64,000 nucleotides of DNA from Nymphalis io (lineage: Eukaryota; Arthropoda; Insecta; Lepidoptera; Nymphalidae): contig NC_065888.1 in the NCBI RefSeq assembly GCF_905147045.1, forward strand, positions 12,777,001-12,841,000, given 5' to 3'. Of the stretch, positions 51,156 through 61,330 are shown piece after piece. A program made the translations under genes and the position numbers. Position 1 is the stretch's first letter. Every line of letters begins with the position of its first letter. The notes under the pieces were generated by a model. The model ran no database searches, was not told the origin of the DNA, and saw nothing but the letters and a program-made list of their open reading frames with translations.

Positions 51156-51220
51156 CTTTGTTTCTCAATAACTCTTCGTCGCCCGGGTGGAATTTTAAGC
51201 AGTTTTCCATATCAGACTTA
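51156..51220 (-). CDS. candidate nested gene, internal exon (65 nt)
   Basis: The reading is KSDMENCLKFHPGDEELLRN followed by K and a split Gly. One base at the start completes Asn from the previous exon, creating an N-K-S sequon, and one base at the end (g) passes on. The acceptor is ggtatttag and the donor AAAG|GTATTT. It contains one Cys, which could pair with the Cys in the final exon. The plus-strand ORF at 51012-51224 is on the opposite strand and lacks splice support. Confidence 0.5.
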
Positions 51221-51817
51221 CTAAATACCTATTGCACAACTAGAACGCAGGTCGCTGTGGTCTCTATTATGAAACAAAATAAAAAACTATGAAACACTTA
51301 GTTTAAATTATTAAATTAATACTTATTAGTAGCATTACTCTATGAAAGAAAAAATAATAGAACTCCATATCCCAAGATAAAAAATAGCATTCATAATTCG
51401 AGCGTTTTCTCGCGTTAATGATTCATTAATTTTTAGTGTAAGATATAAGCATATTTAATAAAAATGTACTTATAAACAAAGTATATAATATATATGGCCA
51501 CATACATGACAATGATGCGTGGCATATTTGTATAAAAAATCTTAATTTAAATCACAATTTATAAAAAAAATGCTTGCATTTCACTACTCTTATATTATTT
51601 CTTGAAATCAGTACTACTACTACTGTGCTCAATATAGCTTAACACCTTTAATAAAACCAGTCCATTAGAGTAATAACGAAGATTACATAAAACCTCTTTC
51701 TGTAAATCCTTCATGTATCAATATAAAATATGAAATTCTTTTTTTGAACGAATACGTCGAATAAAAATTCAGGCTCATAAAATTGCGTATAGCCCGTATT
51801 CATGATAACGCTAATAC

Positions 51818-51964
51818 TTTTGAATGAAAGGAGGAACGTTTGTGAAGTCGAACAGGTAACCGTGCGAGTGCCCTTCCTTATTAGGGCCATCGAATCTCGA
51901 GGGATATTCGTTTTCGTACCCGACGACCGCTGTTTTCTCATTCTCATCAGGAACGGGACTACTT
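51818..51964 (-). CDS. candidate nested gene, main internal exon (147 nt)
   Basis: The minus-strand reading of 48 codons includes SSPVPDENEKTAVVGYENEY and, further on, SHGYLFDFTNVPPFIQ. Codon use has many G/C third positions, and the segment is richer in GC than its flanks. The acceptor is gtaactcag with a weak pyrimidine tract. The donor AAA|GTATTA is weak but gives phase 2, which fits the following exon and converts the split codon to Asn. The content is hydrophilic and Tyr/Pro/Glu-rich with beta-strand-like alternation at the end. No named domain was recognised. Longer ORFs on either strand at 51711-52068 overlap it in other frames and look like shadows. Confidence 0.5.
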
Positions 51965-52124
51965 CTGAGTTACACGTATATCTATTTTTTGTAGTAAACT
52001 TTCATTGCGTACGTAATATCAATAGTGTACATGTTCTGAATCTACGAAGCTCAAAACATTGCATGTGATATATGTAGATATAATTTGGTTTGTATTGTTA
52101 TAAATTATCAAAATATTACATATA

Positions 52125-52215
52125 ATGTCAATCCGCAGTAGAGCGTATTGGAATCCGCACTTTATCCTTAAGAAGATTGGTCTTAGTCCAGCAGTGAGAT
52201 GTTTACATTATATCT
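52125..52215 (+). mobile_element. SINE family B 3' fragment
   Basis: agagcgtattggaatccgc and ttggtcttagtccagcagtg are the diverged 3' end of the family. Confidence 0.45.
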
Positions 52216-52318
52216 GAGTGTCGTGGAAAATGATCTACAATATTCTCTAAGATCGCTATCTCTTAGGTAAGATACGTTCGTCTCGCTTCCACTTATGTAA
52301 CGAACGAACTAGCTATAC

Positions 52319-52353
52319 CTCGCCAGCGTGGATTTCAGTTTGTGACGATAATC
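52319..52353 (-). CDS. candidate nested gene, small internal exon (35 nt)
   Basis: The acceptor atatttgatag lies after a T-rich stretch, with in-frame stops immediately upstream. The donor is GAG|GTATAG. The reading is DYRHKLKSTLA plus 2 nt (ag) that need one base. The next exon supplies 'a', giving Arg. The sequence is basic (R, K, H), unlike the acidic exon that follows. Such a short exon could arise by chance; confidence comes from joining both neighbours in phase. Confidence 0.4.
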
Positions 52354-52845
52354 CTATCAAATATAAAAATATGAGACAAATATAGAAAATTCTTCAAAAT
52401 ATATCTTTGGAATGTACATATTACCTATTAAAATTATACATGGTGCAAAATATTTATATGATTAAGTAGAGCGGCAAACTAAAATAAAAAAAAATATTAT
52501 TTTTGTGTTGGTAACGCAAATGGCCATGTTAACATAAAAAGAGGCTGTAACAATCACAGACATACTTTTATTTATTCATATATAGTATAGATAAAAACAC
52601 CAGGGCATACAAAATACTTGAAAGTAAAACAATTAAAGGTGTTTATTTATAGATGGAATAATACAAGCTTTACAACTGGTTTATCAACATGTTTTTTTTT
52701 TCATTTATGTTAACTTTTTAACAATTGGAATCTTTAGTAAACAAAAGCTAAATATAAACAATCAAATATTGACAGTAAATATAACTCGCAATAATAAACA
52801 GAGTAATAAATATAAATGGTTATTATTACAATGTATATATTGGAC

Positions 52846-52985
52846 GTTCCGCGATGGTCCTGTTGTTAGAACACGTGAATCTGAACCGAAGATACTAAAC
52901 TGAATTGAAGCAGCATGGTGGTATATGCAAAAAAACACTTCTCCTTCTCCTCAAAAAACACTTATATTAGTTGACCGTTATAACA
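52846..52985 (+). mobile_element. SINE family B with large internal deletion
   Basis: Head ccgcgatggtcctgttgtta gaacacgtgaatctgaaccg jumps to gaagcagcatggtggtatat and a degraded tail. Confidence 0.6.
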
Positions 52986-53801
52986 ATAATCTATTAGACG
53001 GCGTGTTTTTTCTATAAATTTGTAATGCGGATTTTTTTTTAATTTTATATATTATTAAAATGACTTTACATAGATTAAAAATTTAAAAGTTAAAATAAGG
53101 AGGATAATCGATTTAATCGATAATAATAACAACTGATCAATCGATAATTTAAAATTTATTATTTTAATCTTGACTATATTATCGACACAATAAAAAACCC
53201 AATACATTAACGTCTCTTTATAGATGTTTAAAAAACAAAAAAAAAACCATTATCGAAAGTGTAATATCGATGGAATTCATACCTTTGAAGCGAACATGAA
53301 ATTATAGCGCCCTAAATGTATCGAGCAGATGCACAAACATAACTGGTGTTGCGACTTGCAACTCTTCGGAAACCTGTTTGCATTATTTTTTTAAAAACAT
53401 GTTACGGAGTTTATCCGCTTAAACAAAATATCTTTGCTCAGCGACTTTGCTCATGAGTTGAATTATTGTGAAAATTTACTATTGTTTTTATTCATTTTTT
53501 TTTAATCATGATAACATTATCATTATCAGTTTTTGTACCAAAATGTAATAATGTTAATTACTTAAGATTTTTAATATATTAATTACATTTATAATTAATG
53601 TAATTTATTTCACGATCAACGCACTGACAAACTTTACGTACGTTTTTAGTCTTTTAACATATATCACGTACGCACAAGATGTCCTTACTATTTCATTGTA
53701 TCGAGATATGGCTTTTGTACCCATGCCTGTAATTTAACTTAATGCTGTAAATATTATTTAACGATTAGTACAATATAATTCTTAGCTAAATACTTTCTTA
53801 C

Positions 53802-53843
53802 CGTTACGGCAGTTACCAATTCGGTTGTACTAAATCTATCAAT
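53802..53843 (-). CDS. candidate nested gene, internal exon (42 nt), product unknown
   Basis: The minus-strand acceptor ttttgctctgacag and the strong donor ACG|GTAAGA enclose 42 nt that read IDRFSTTELVTAVT with phase 0 at both ends. The next exon down (52353-52319) starts in phase 0, so they join without interruption. No family was recognised. The upstream exon, which should carry the start codon, was not identified. An alternative partner upstream of 52353 is listed under rejected items. The exon is short, so support rests mainly on good splice signals and phase agreement along the chain. Confidence 0.45.
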
Positions 53844-54394
53844 CTGTCAGAGCAAAATATTGCTCCATGTCTTTTTCGCGTGTGAAGTTGAAAAGGATGG
53901 CAAACTTTGTAGTCTTGTCGAATTGCTTTAATTTAGAGATTGTGATCAACAGAACTAGAAATCTTGTTTTCAAGAAATTACTTAATTTACTTAATTTCCC
54001 CAGCGGTCAAACGTAAAACTTGTGTTAGGAGTTGGTTCGACAGATAGCCCAAGGGGTCAGCATCGAAGCGACTTTATATATATTATAATTATACTATATA
54101 TTGCAGCAAACAAACAGCAAATTGTAGTTCCATTAGATATTGTAATTATGACAAGTTTATCCCTTTTTTTTAAATAACAAAAAGCCGCTGTTTCTTTCTT
54201 AGGTTCTTCTAAGGTCAGGACTTTTCCGAACAGGTGAAAGTTGTTAATTTGACTATAAATGAGAGTAATGCAACTTGCATGTATTGTCAATGTATTATTG
54301 AAATAAAATATATATATTTGAATTAAATGCTATAAATATTAACGGTCTGACTTATACGCACATATATATAACACCGACTTCTGTCACTTTCTGT

Positions 54395-54460
54395 CTTTCT
54401 GGCATTATTGATTTGATATCGTGAGAATAACACACAGCATTGTTAAGCTAATATTTTATA
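54395..54460. repeat. short dispersed repeat, copy 2
   Basis: ggcattattgatttgatatc and acagcattgttaagctaata match the block at 7385. Confidence 0.4.
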
Positions 54461-55221
54461 AGTAAGGCCGTAAGTTTAAAATTTAAACATGTGATTTTCG
54501 TATTTCTTAAAGGAAGTACATCGAAGTAAACACTTTCATTCGATATATAATTTTATACAAAACGTCAAATTGTACAAACATTTCAATCATCTAAAACCAA
54601 CATAACTCAAGTAAACATGTCAAATTATTTGGACTAGTCGAATATGTAACTTATATCGATACATCAGACATGTTCAAACACGATTGTAACGACACTATCG
54701 AACCGATAAACATCGCGATCGGTATCGAAGCCAGGCGATTGCATGTCAAGCAAAGAAATCTCAAATTTTAGTTTCCAAACACGTATACTACTAAGGATTT
54801 TTTAAAGAGAACTGTTACATTTTATAAAACATACCGGACTTTATAAAATATGAATCTATTTACATAAGTATTTTTGTCACAAGAAAAACTGTTAAATTTA
54901 TATTTATAGGCTTAAATGTTATCGGCAATTTAATAAAGAAATCATACTTTTATAGTTTAATTCCACACATACGAAGTATACTGCTATAACAGCATGAACA
55001 CATAAAGTTCACGGTATGTAGGTTATAAAATTGTCTGCAAATATATTTTAGTTCATCCCATTTTTCTAAAACGAATTTATCTTACTAATTTCCGTTCGCG
55101 GTTTCGACCACTTCTGAGAGGGCGGTGTTAGGTTATTCCTCAACAAGTTGCCTAATAGCATCTGTATTTCATGATACCGTGATAATCAACCCATAAATTA
55201 TTCCATCAATAAAAAAGCAAT

Positions 55222-55365
55222 ACTCCTGGTTTAAAGGATAAATGAACCAGTATAATTACAGGCAGAAGGTATGTACATACTCGTAATATCTTAGTTTCCT
55301 TTGACGTATCTTATCTGATCGTATCTTAGACTACTTAACGTATCATTTGCCCATCTCCTAGAGGT
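55222..55365 (+). mobile_element. SINE family A, old fragment
   Basis: The order gcaatactcctggtttaaag, gaaccagtataattacaggc, taatatcttagtttcc and catttgcccatctcc follows the family A order with heavy divergence. Confidence 0.4.
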
Positions 55366-55754
55366 AATTAAAAATAATATGTTCAATTTTAAAACGTCCA
55401 ATTTAAAGGCAATGATACATATATAGCAATAAAACAGTCAAATAAAAGGCCCGACTCATTTCACTTTCCCTGATTAAATTAGGTGTTGACTTTTCCAGGT
55501 TCATCTCGTTTGAGCGGACGATAATTTTCCCGTCCTCACAAATTTAATTAGACCTACAGCCTAAAATATTTTCATATAAATCCACTTAATTAAAGTTTTA
55601 GCATTCACCCTTTACATATTTAGGGTTATTAAACGTAATTGTCATTTTTTATAGAGACAACTTGAGAATTTCTATTGTTATATCTATTAGTATGAATATT
55701 TATAATAAGCGTTTAAGTTTTTCGTAGTTTTGTTTTACATCTATGCTTGTTATA

Positions 55755-55815
55755 AATACAAAAGTGACTCTGTCTCCCTGTTGCGCTTTCACGGCTAACC
55801 ATTGAACCTAGTTAC
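55755..55815 (+). repeat. interspersed repeat head fragment
   Basis: gtgactctgtctccctgttg and cgctttcacggctaaccatt gaacc are the head words of the repeat also seen at 2372. Confidence 0.45.
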
Positions 55816-55944
55816 AGAATAGTTTACATATTATGTTTTCAATCGAAATGTATATGCAGTGGTTACGTTTTTTTAAGTAAGAAAGTTTATTATTAAATAT
55901 ATATAATATAACGAATAAATATGCACGTGGCAATTTAATATCTA

Positions 55945-56155
55945 TTTACTAATATTATAAAGCCGAAGAGTATGTTATTCGTTTGAACACGCTAATGTCA
56001 GGATCTTAAGGTTGGGAACCTTAAATTTACCATAAAATATGGTTAAGTTAGATAACTAATTTTTTGCAAAATAATAAATAACGCCATGCGAAACGCGTAA
56101 GTGAAATAGTAATGTTTAACGCAGGTGAAATCGCGTGGATAGCTAGTTATATAGA
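55945..56155 (+). repeat. interspersed repeat, both ends present
   Basis: It opens with tactaatattataaagccga and closes with caggtgaaatcgcgtggata gctagtta. The centre (gttgggaacc etc.) is diverged. Confidence 0.45.
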
Positions 56156-56460
56156 TAAAAAACCATTGATTCGATTCGTGTCTTTGTCAAACCTTCTTTA
56201 TTAGGTAAAAGTAATGAGACAGACGCTGATAATTTCCAGAATTATAGTACCAGTGCTATTTGGAAAATTAGAAGAAAGTGTCATTATTACGTCTTGCTAG
56301 TTACGGATGGAAAAACGAATCCAAATTCTTCGTAGTTCTTGAAAAATGCCGGTTCTTTTTATATCTGTCTTATAAAAAAGATATATAAAAAGGTGGCTAG
56401 GTAGTGAATAAGGTTACGGTATATGTCTAAGAACGATATATTTATAATTAGAGTACATTA

Positions 56461-56781
56461 CTGGTGGTAGAGCTTTGTACTGTTGGTAGAGCTTTGTGCA
56501 AGCTCGTCTGGGTAGGTACCAACCACTCATCAGATATTCTACCACAAAACAGCAGTACTTCGTATTGTTATGTTCCGGTTTGAAGGGTCAGTGAGCCAGT
56601 GTAATTACAGGCACAAGGGACATAACATCTTAGTTCCGAAGGTTGGTGGCGCATTGGTGATGTAAGCGATTGTAAGAAATGTTAACCACATTTCATACAA
56701 TGCCAATGTCTATGGGCGTTGGTGACCACTTACCATCAGTGGCCCATATGCTCGTCCGCCTTCCTATTCTATAAAAACAAA
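56461..56781 (+). mobile_element. SINE family A, full length with duplicated head
   Basis: It runs from ctggtggtagagctttgt to cttcctattctataaaaac. The first ~20 bases occur twice in tandem (56461 and 56480). An extra copy of tgtaagaaatgttaac lies before the usual cacatttcatacaatgcc. Confidence 0.85.
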
Positions 56782-57724
56782 ACATTAATCTGATGCTCAG
56801 TCGTAGTAAAACATCTTGACGGATGCAACGGAAAACATCATGCGACATCTATGATACCAATTCATAGTGAAGGTTAGCATTGTAGCTTTTTAAAAGCTTT
56901 CATTCAAAAACTTTACGCAGTTAATACACGCAGGTCCATCTTGAAAGAAAACATTTTGGTAGCAATACAATTTAGTAGACATACGAAGACGTACATTATA
57001 TTTATAATGGCATATGGATATCATTAAACGAAAGCTTTTTTTTAAAACATGATATTTTTATTAAAGATCGTGAAGAGCAGCCAAGAAAGCTAGGGGCTTA
57101 TTAATAATTCACATGTCAAAAATAAATATCCCATTTAAAATACTAGTTCCAGTATTATTCTCAGTGCTACAACTACTTCCATTACTTTCGTATTTATAAT
57201 ATTAGTATGGATACTCAAAGTGCTACTTTAATTTCATCACTGTGTTGGAAAATAATAGAATTGTCGAGGGTGATTGTGGGAAGAGCTCGTTGCTCGAAAT
57301 TAGTTTGTTTACGCTAAATCCTCTCATTTGACTTTGAAATAAGCAATTGTTCTGATTAAATGTTTAAATATTTACCCAAAAAAAAATCCAAAAACCCTCA
57401 TGAATACACAATTTTAGTGTGTTAATTTACTTTAAAATGAGTTTAAACAAAAATGTTAGTTCTATTTATATTTTATGTACAGCCGTAAACAATGGCCGTT
57501 TATAACTTAATTAAGTATTCACGACAACTTAATACTTCCTAAATTTTTAAATATAAGTTATGCGTAGAAAAATAAAATATAGAATTATTTATATAATAAT
57601 ACTTACAATATATACATCTATCTACTAACAACTAACTACTTTTATTATAGTTTTAAGTCGTTTTTCTATTTGTATCTAACTTCACAGCCGTATTTTTATT
57701 ATTAGTATTATTCAAATTACAGTA

Positions 57725-57758
57725 TTTCCTACAGTATTTTAGATAATACTGTAGGAAA
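57725..57758. repeat. perfect fold-back, 14-bp arms, 6-nt loop, at LINE 5' junction
   Basis: tttcctacagtatt pairs with aatactgtaggaaa. The loop is ttagat. The right arm merges into the LINE remnant. Confidence 0.9.
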
Positions 57759-58650
57759 GGCATCGAGAATGGTATGGGATTTGTGCTGCGTAACACGAAA
57801 GAGTTCCGAAAGGCCAGTACTAAAATTACTTTATACAATAGTTTAGTTCGGAGTATCTCAGAATATTGTTCCATCATCTGGCGACCTCACTATGCATGTC
57901 ATATCTTACGGTTAGAACGAATACAGAAAAGATTCTTGTGGCATCTCGTTTTTGCTCTAAGAGATAGTAGCAGGAATTTAAGTTACGAAGACAAATTGCG
58001 TAGATTTAACATGTTGGATTTGGACAAACGCAGAGATTTCTTGGATCTGACTTTTTCTATAAAATTCTCCGAGACAAGACAGACTGTCCACAGCTTTTGA
58101 GCGAATTTAAGTTGAGAGTACCGTACAGATATCCACGTAAGAGAATAGAGAACGTTTTTTCTGTTCCAAGGCGTCGTATGGTTTCAGCCCGATATTTGCC
58201 GGTTTCACGTTTGTCCGGCCTGTATAATAAATTCAGTAATGCACTTGATGTATACAATGACTCATTAATTCAATTTCGCAAAAAAATTAAAAAAATACTT
58301 AAACTACCCTAAGCAAATATTAATAGTAGTTCATTTTTTTGTATCGTGTAGTTTTTTCGTTTTTTTTTTTAATTAAGTAAGGTCTCCGTTATTTAAGGTG
58401 ATTGTTCTTTTTCCCTATATTTTTTTCTCTTTATTGTTTTATATTATATTTAAATTTTACATAGCTACATTTTAAATATTGTAAGCACATAGTCTATAAG
58501 TTTTTAAATAAGCATGCAGTGTTTATCTATAATTAGTTGTACAATTGCGTTTGATATTTTGTTTGTTTATTTTAATTGTATCTATTGTAAGTTTTATATT
58601 GTAACAACTGTTGATAAACCTAAATAAAATAAAAATAAAAAAAATAAAAT
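57745..58650 (+). mobile_element. non-LTR retrotransposon remnant (3' end), frameshifted
   Basis: Frame 57774-58100 reads GFVLRNTKEFRKASTKITLY, NSLVRSISEYCSIIWRPHYA and RLERIQKRFLWHL. The continuation in another frame from about 58085 reads LLSEFKLRVPYRYPRKR to KKILKLP and stop at 58312. The change of frame at about 58075-58090 implies a small indel. This is the C-terminal region of a Jockey-superfamily LINE reverse transcriptase. The 3' UTR ends in an A-rich (aaataaaat)n tail at 58620-58650. The 5' truncation point coincides with a 14-bp inverted repeat. Confidence 0.75.
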
Positions 58651-59446
58651 TTACTTACTATAACAAATGTACTAAAGATTTGAAGGCAGAACCAACTAAT
58701 GGGGGAGCAGAGGCAGACATCAGAGTTTCCGTTACTGAATATGACGCTGAAAATTTCTACAGAATTATCCCGCCCTACTTAAATGTAACCTAGCTTTTAC
58801 TCACACTATCTGTCTGTCCATTTATGTTATTATTACTAGTAATAAGTGCATGGACGCTTATGTAATGAGTTTTTGCCAGCGGATTCAACCGCGTGTGAGC
58901 TGTGTGTGTAGTGGAGGGCAGGTGTTAGATATCAAAAAGTAATTTACCTTCCCGTGGGGTTCTAGCTTGCCCCATAAAAAATTTTATCAAAATTAATTTA
59001 GTGGTGGTGATAGTGGTAAAGAAAATTAATAATAATAAATTAAAAAAATAAGGTTTTATATATTATTAATTTTTTTTAATCATATTTGTACGTAAATTTA
59101 TAGCGGTATGTAATAAATAAAATAAAAGTTTCGCAGTAAATACGCGCTTCATTAATATCTTAGGACAGCCCATCAGTATACACCAGCCCATTCTCCAATA
59201 TCCTGATAAATTATTTAAGTTGAAAACTTCGATTTAAATGCAATTCCGCTATTTCCATCTGATCGATGCCGTTTTTTTATATCAGATTGAAAAATGACTT
59301 TCTATTGAGCTATCTTTAATTAAATGAACGGTTTAACAAAAACATTTCGTCAATTTTTAACATTGTATTGAAACTTTACTACTTACGTAAATATATTATA
59401 TATTTAAGAATTATTATTGTTGCATATCTAAACCTCGTGCTTAGGC

Positions 59447-59638
59447 ATGAAAGGTATGAACTTTTATAGCTCATTATTATGGGAAAGGTTGCCAGAAGAA
59501 GAGGTGTTGGTCCCGGAAAAAGTGTTAGCTACGCAACATGCCAAAAATGAACGAGAATCGCGAATTCTGTGTGCTGCCGAGTTCTTTCGCCTCGCGGTGA
59601 CCAAGGATTATAAGGAGCTGACCTTCGCTAGTCGTTGA
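59447..59638 (+). CDS. candidate terminal or single exon ORF, 63 codons
   Basis: The ORF reads MKGMNFYSSLLWERLPEEEV, VPEKVLATQHAKNERESRIL, CAAEFFRLAVTKDYKELTFA, SR and stop. The charged, Glu/Lys/Arg-rich composition with low-frequency residues (W, H, Q) and the raised GC (centre 59505-59630) look coding. A possible acceptor gtgcttag sits just 5' (59442-59443), with upstream stops in frame. A helical, cytosolic C-terminal segment is the simplest reading. ATTAAA occurs about 155 nt downstream. It lies only 290 bp from the bib exon at 59928 on the opposite strand. No family was recognised. Confidence 0.4.
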   Translation: MKGMNFYSSLLWERLPEEEVLVPEKVLATQHAKNERESRILCAAEFFRLAVTKDYKELTFASR

Positions 59639-59927
59639 AGAAAAGAACAACAAGAACTTCACGATTATCAATCTTTATATAATGTAGTTGGTTTTTTTAA
59701 ATATAAAAGTAAGTGCATAACTATAGTTAAAAATAGTTTTGTTACTAAGCTTATTCTTAATAACGTATAGACGTATGTATCTAACTATTATTATTAAATA
59801 CAATTAAATACTTTTTGCATACGACAACCTATATAGTTTTCACTTTACGATATATTTTACAAACATTGGAAAAATTATCATGTCAGTCAAAACATATACG
59901 AGGGTAATAAAAAAATTAAACACTTAC

Positions 59928-60054
59928 CCGTATATAGCAGCAGAGCCGGCTATGGCGCCTCCACACTGTGCAGCCACGTACAGCGCTGTTCGTAGCGGCG
60001 ATACTCGACGTCGTACGCACAATGCTACGGAGACCGCAGGATTCACATGCGCGC
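59928..60054 (-). CDS. bib: big brain (Bib) aquaporin-family protein, internal exon with first NPA motif
   Basis: The minus-strand reading begins AHVNPAVSVALCV and ends AQCGGAIAGSAAIY. This matches the insect Big brain core (AHINPAVTLALC ... AQCGGGIAGAALLYG in Drosophila, from memory). It contains the first Asn-Pro-Ala box and the start of the third membrane helix. The acceptor is a T-run followed by cgacttag. The donor is gtaagtg. The exon is 127 nt: 2 nt finish an upstream codon, 41 codons follow, and 2 nt (gg) pass to the next exon. Bib belongs to the MIP channel family. In Drosophila it acts in the plasma membrane and endosomes, supports Notch signalling in lateral inhibition, and is reported to pass cations rather than water. 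The upstream exon, with the first two helices, is not in the window. Assignment to Bib rather than Drip or Prip rests on the YG-V-VPGY junction formed with the next exon. Confidence 0.9.
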
Positions 60055-60773
60055 CTAAGTCGAAAAAAAAAACAAATTAAAAAATATCGAGACTAAAAAT
60101 TTCATAACAGCAGAACTCTACAAGCTAATTTCGCTCGACAACCAATACTTTTTTTCAACACATCAAGTAGTTTTTGAGGCTTGAGAAGAATTAATTGAGC
60201 CTTGGTAATATTTTGTGACCTATTTAACCTTGTGGCTTTTTACGCTACTATGAGAGAGAAAGAGAGAAGTAGCGCTTAGTCTTCTGATTTTGTAACTTTC
60301 CATTTTATTAAATTATATTATTTCCACTTTTTATTTACTATTATACTTATGTAATATCTTATGTAGGTATTATATTTTATAAAACCAAACCAATATTGAT
60401 AAGAACATCTTACTTATTTACACAATTTACAAAACAGCTATACAATATTTTCATTATTATTCAGGCAGCACGTTAACGGTGCACGACTTATTCCGACTTA
60501 GTTGACGAATATAATCATGATTTTAGTTAATTTAATGCACTATCTTATAGTATATACATAAAACATATATGTATATATATGCCTATCTGTACATCTGGAA
60601 TAATAATGCACCTTTCAAATGGTGAAGTGTTTTTCAAATAGGTGCCGTGGTTTTTGCAAATACACAAACTCACAACATTTATTATATTAGTATATAATAT
60701 TCATTTAAATGAGAACGCATCAGAACTTATAAATAATAGTTTTTCTCGGTATTACTATAAATGCTAAGTCACA

Positions 60774-60841
60774 ATGGCAAATGTGTGGGACGTTAATAAA
60801 TTGGCGAGTATAATCAGCTCGGCAGCATTCGCAGTAAAAAA
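60774..60841 (+). CDS. candidate first coding exon, product unknown
   Basis: ATG in strong context (agtcacaATGG) begins MANVWDVNKLASIISSAAFA, then VK and a split codon at donor AAA|GTAAGA. A well-formed acceptor (tagttacttctacag) lies only 59 nt further at 60899-60900, but that continuation meets TGA after six codons. A different downstream exon may be used. It lies in the bib intron upstream of 60054, on the opposite strand. It may belong with the exons at 62800-63044, though a linking exon (phase 2 to phase 1) was not found. Confidence 0.3.
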
Positions 60842-61033
60842 GTAAGAATATTATTTCACGTGAATACGGTTCACCTTTAGTATTTTAGTTACTTCTACAG
60901 AGTAACTGTGGCAACTTTGTGACATACAAACGTTGATGGTGCACTTTGGGAATGAAGCGGAAGCCACCAGAGAGTTTTAAAATAAAAATATTAATTGGTA
61001 GCAACTTTTTTGGAATGAATATAATCTCTTTTC

Positions 61034-61266
61034 TTGGTGGTAGGGCTATGTGCAAGCTCGTCTGGGTAGGTACCACCCATATATCAGATATTCTACCGCA
61101 AAACAGCTGTACTTAGTATTGTTGTGTTAGGGTTTCAAACGTGAATGAGACACGTCGTACTTCCCAAGGTCGGTGGCGCATTGACGATGAAAGAATGGTA
61201 ATATTTCTTACAATTACCATTAGGTGACCCGTTTGCCCGTCCGCCTACCTATTCTATATAATAAAA
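61034..61266 (+). mobile_element. SINE family A, full length, diverged in the middle
   Basis: The head ttggtggtagggctatgtgc and tail cccgtccgcctacctattct are clear. The central part from gggtttcaaacgtgaatgag is shortened. Confidence 0.75.
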
Positions 61267-61290
61267 GGTTTTAATGAAAAAGGTTATAAT

Positions 61291-61330
61291 GAAAGGAATT
61301 TCGCGAGATACATCTCGCGAAATTCCTTTC
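61291..61330. repeat. perfect fold-back, 18-bp arms, 4-nt loop
   Basis: gaaaggaatttcgcgaga at 61291-61308 pairs exactly with 61313-61330. The loop is taca. It lies 25 nt after the A tail of the SINE at 61034. Confidence 0.95.

Larger units (their letters stand above)
53844..56460. other. intronic, candidate upstream region of the nested gene
   Basis: This should hold the first exon(s) of the nested minus-strand gene if it starts inside the window. Open minus-strand stretches near 54165-54260 and 54640-54740 were seen, but none has both matching phase and good splice sites. Confidence 0.4.
2289..59927 (-). other. bib: giant bib intron (57,639 bp)
   Basis: The donor gtaagtg is just below 59928 and the acceptor ttatttccag just above 2288. 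The phases agree (2 nt plus 1 nt make one Gly codon), and the flanking exons are adjacent in the protein family, so no coding bib exon is missing between them. The intron carries nearly all repeats in this window plus the candidate nested genes listed separately. Confidence 0.85.

Noticed and set aside
51711..52068. 78-codon minus and 88-codon plus ORFs
   Set aside because: They overlap the spliced exon 51964-51818 in other frames and lack codon bias.
53283..53373. Alternative exon of the nested minus-strand gene, ending FASK at donor AAG|GTATGA
   Set aside because: The phase fits exon 52353, but the reading is Cys-rich and odd. The exon at 53843-53802 has better splice signals.
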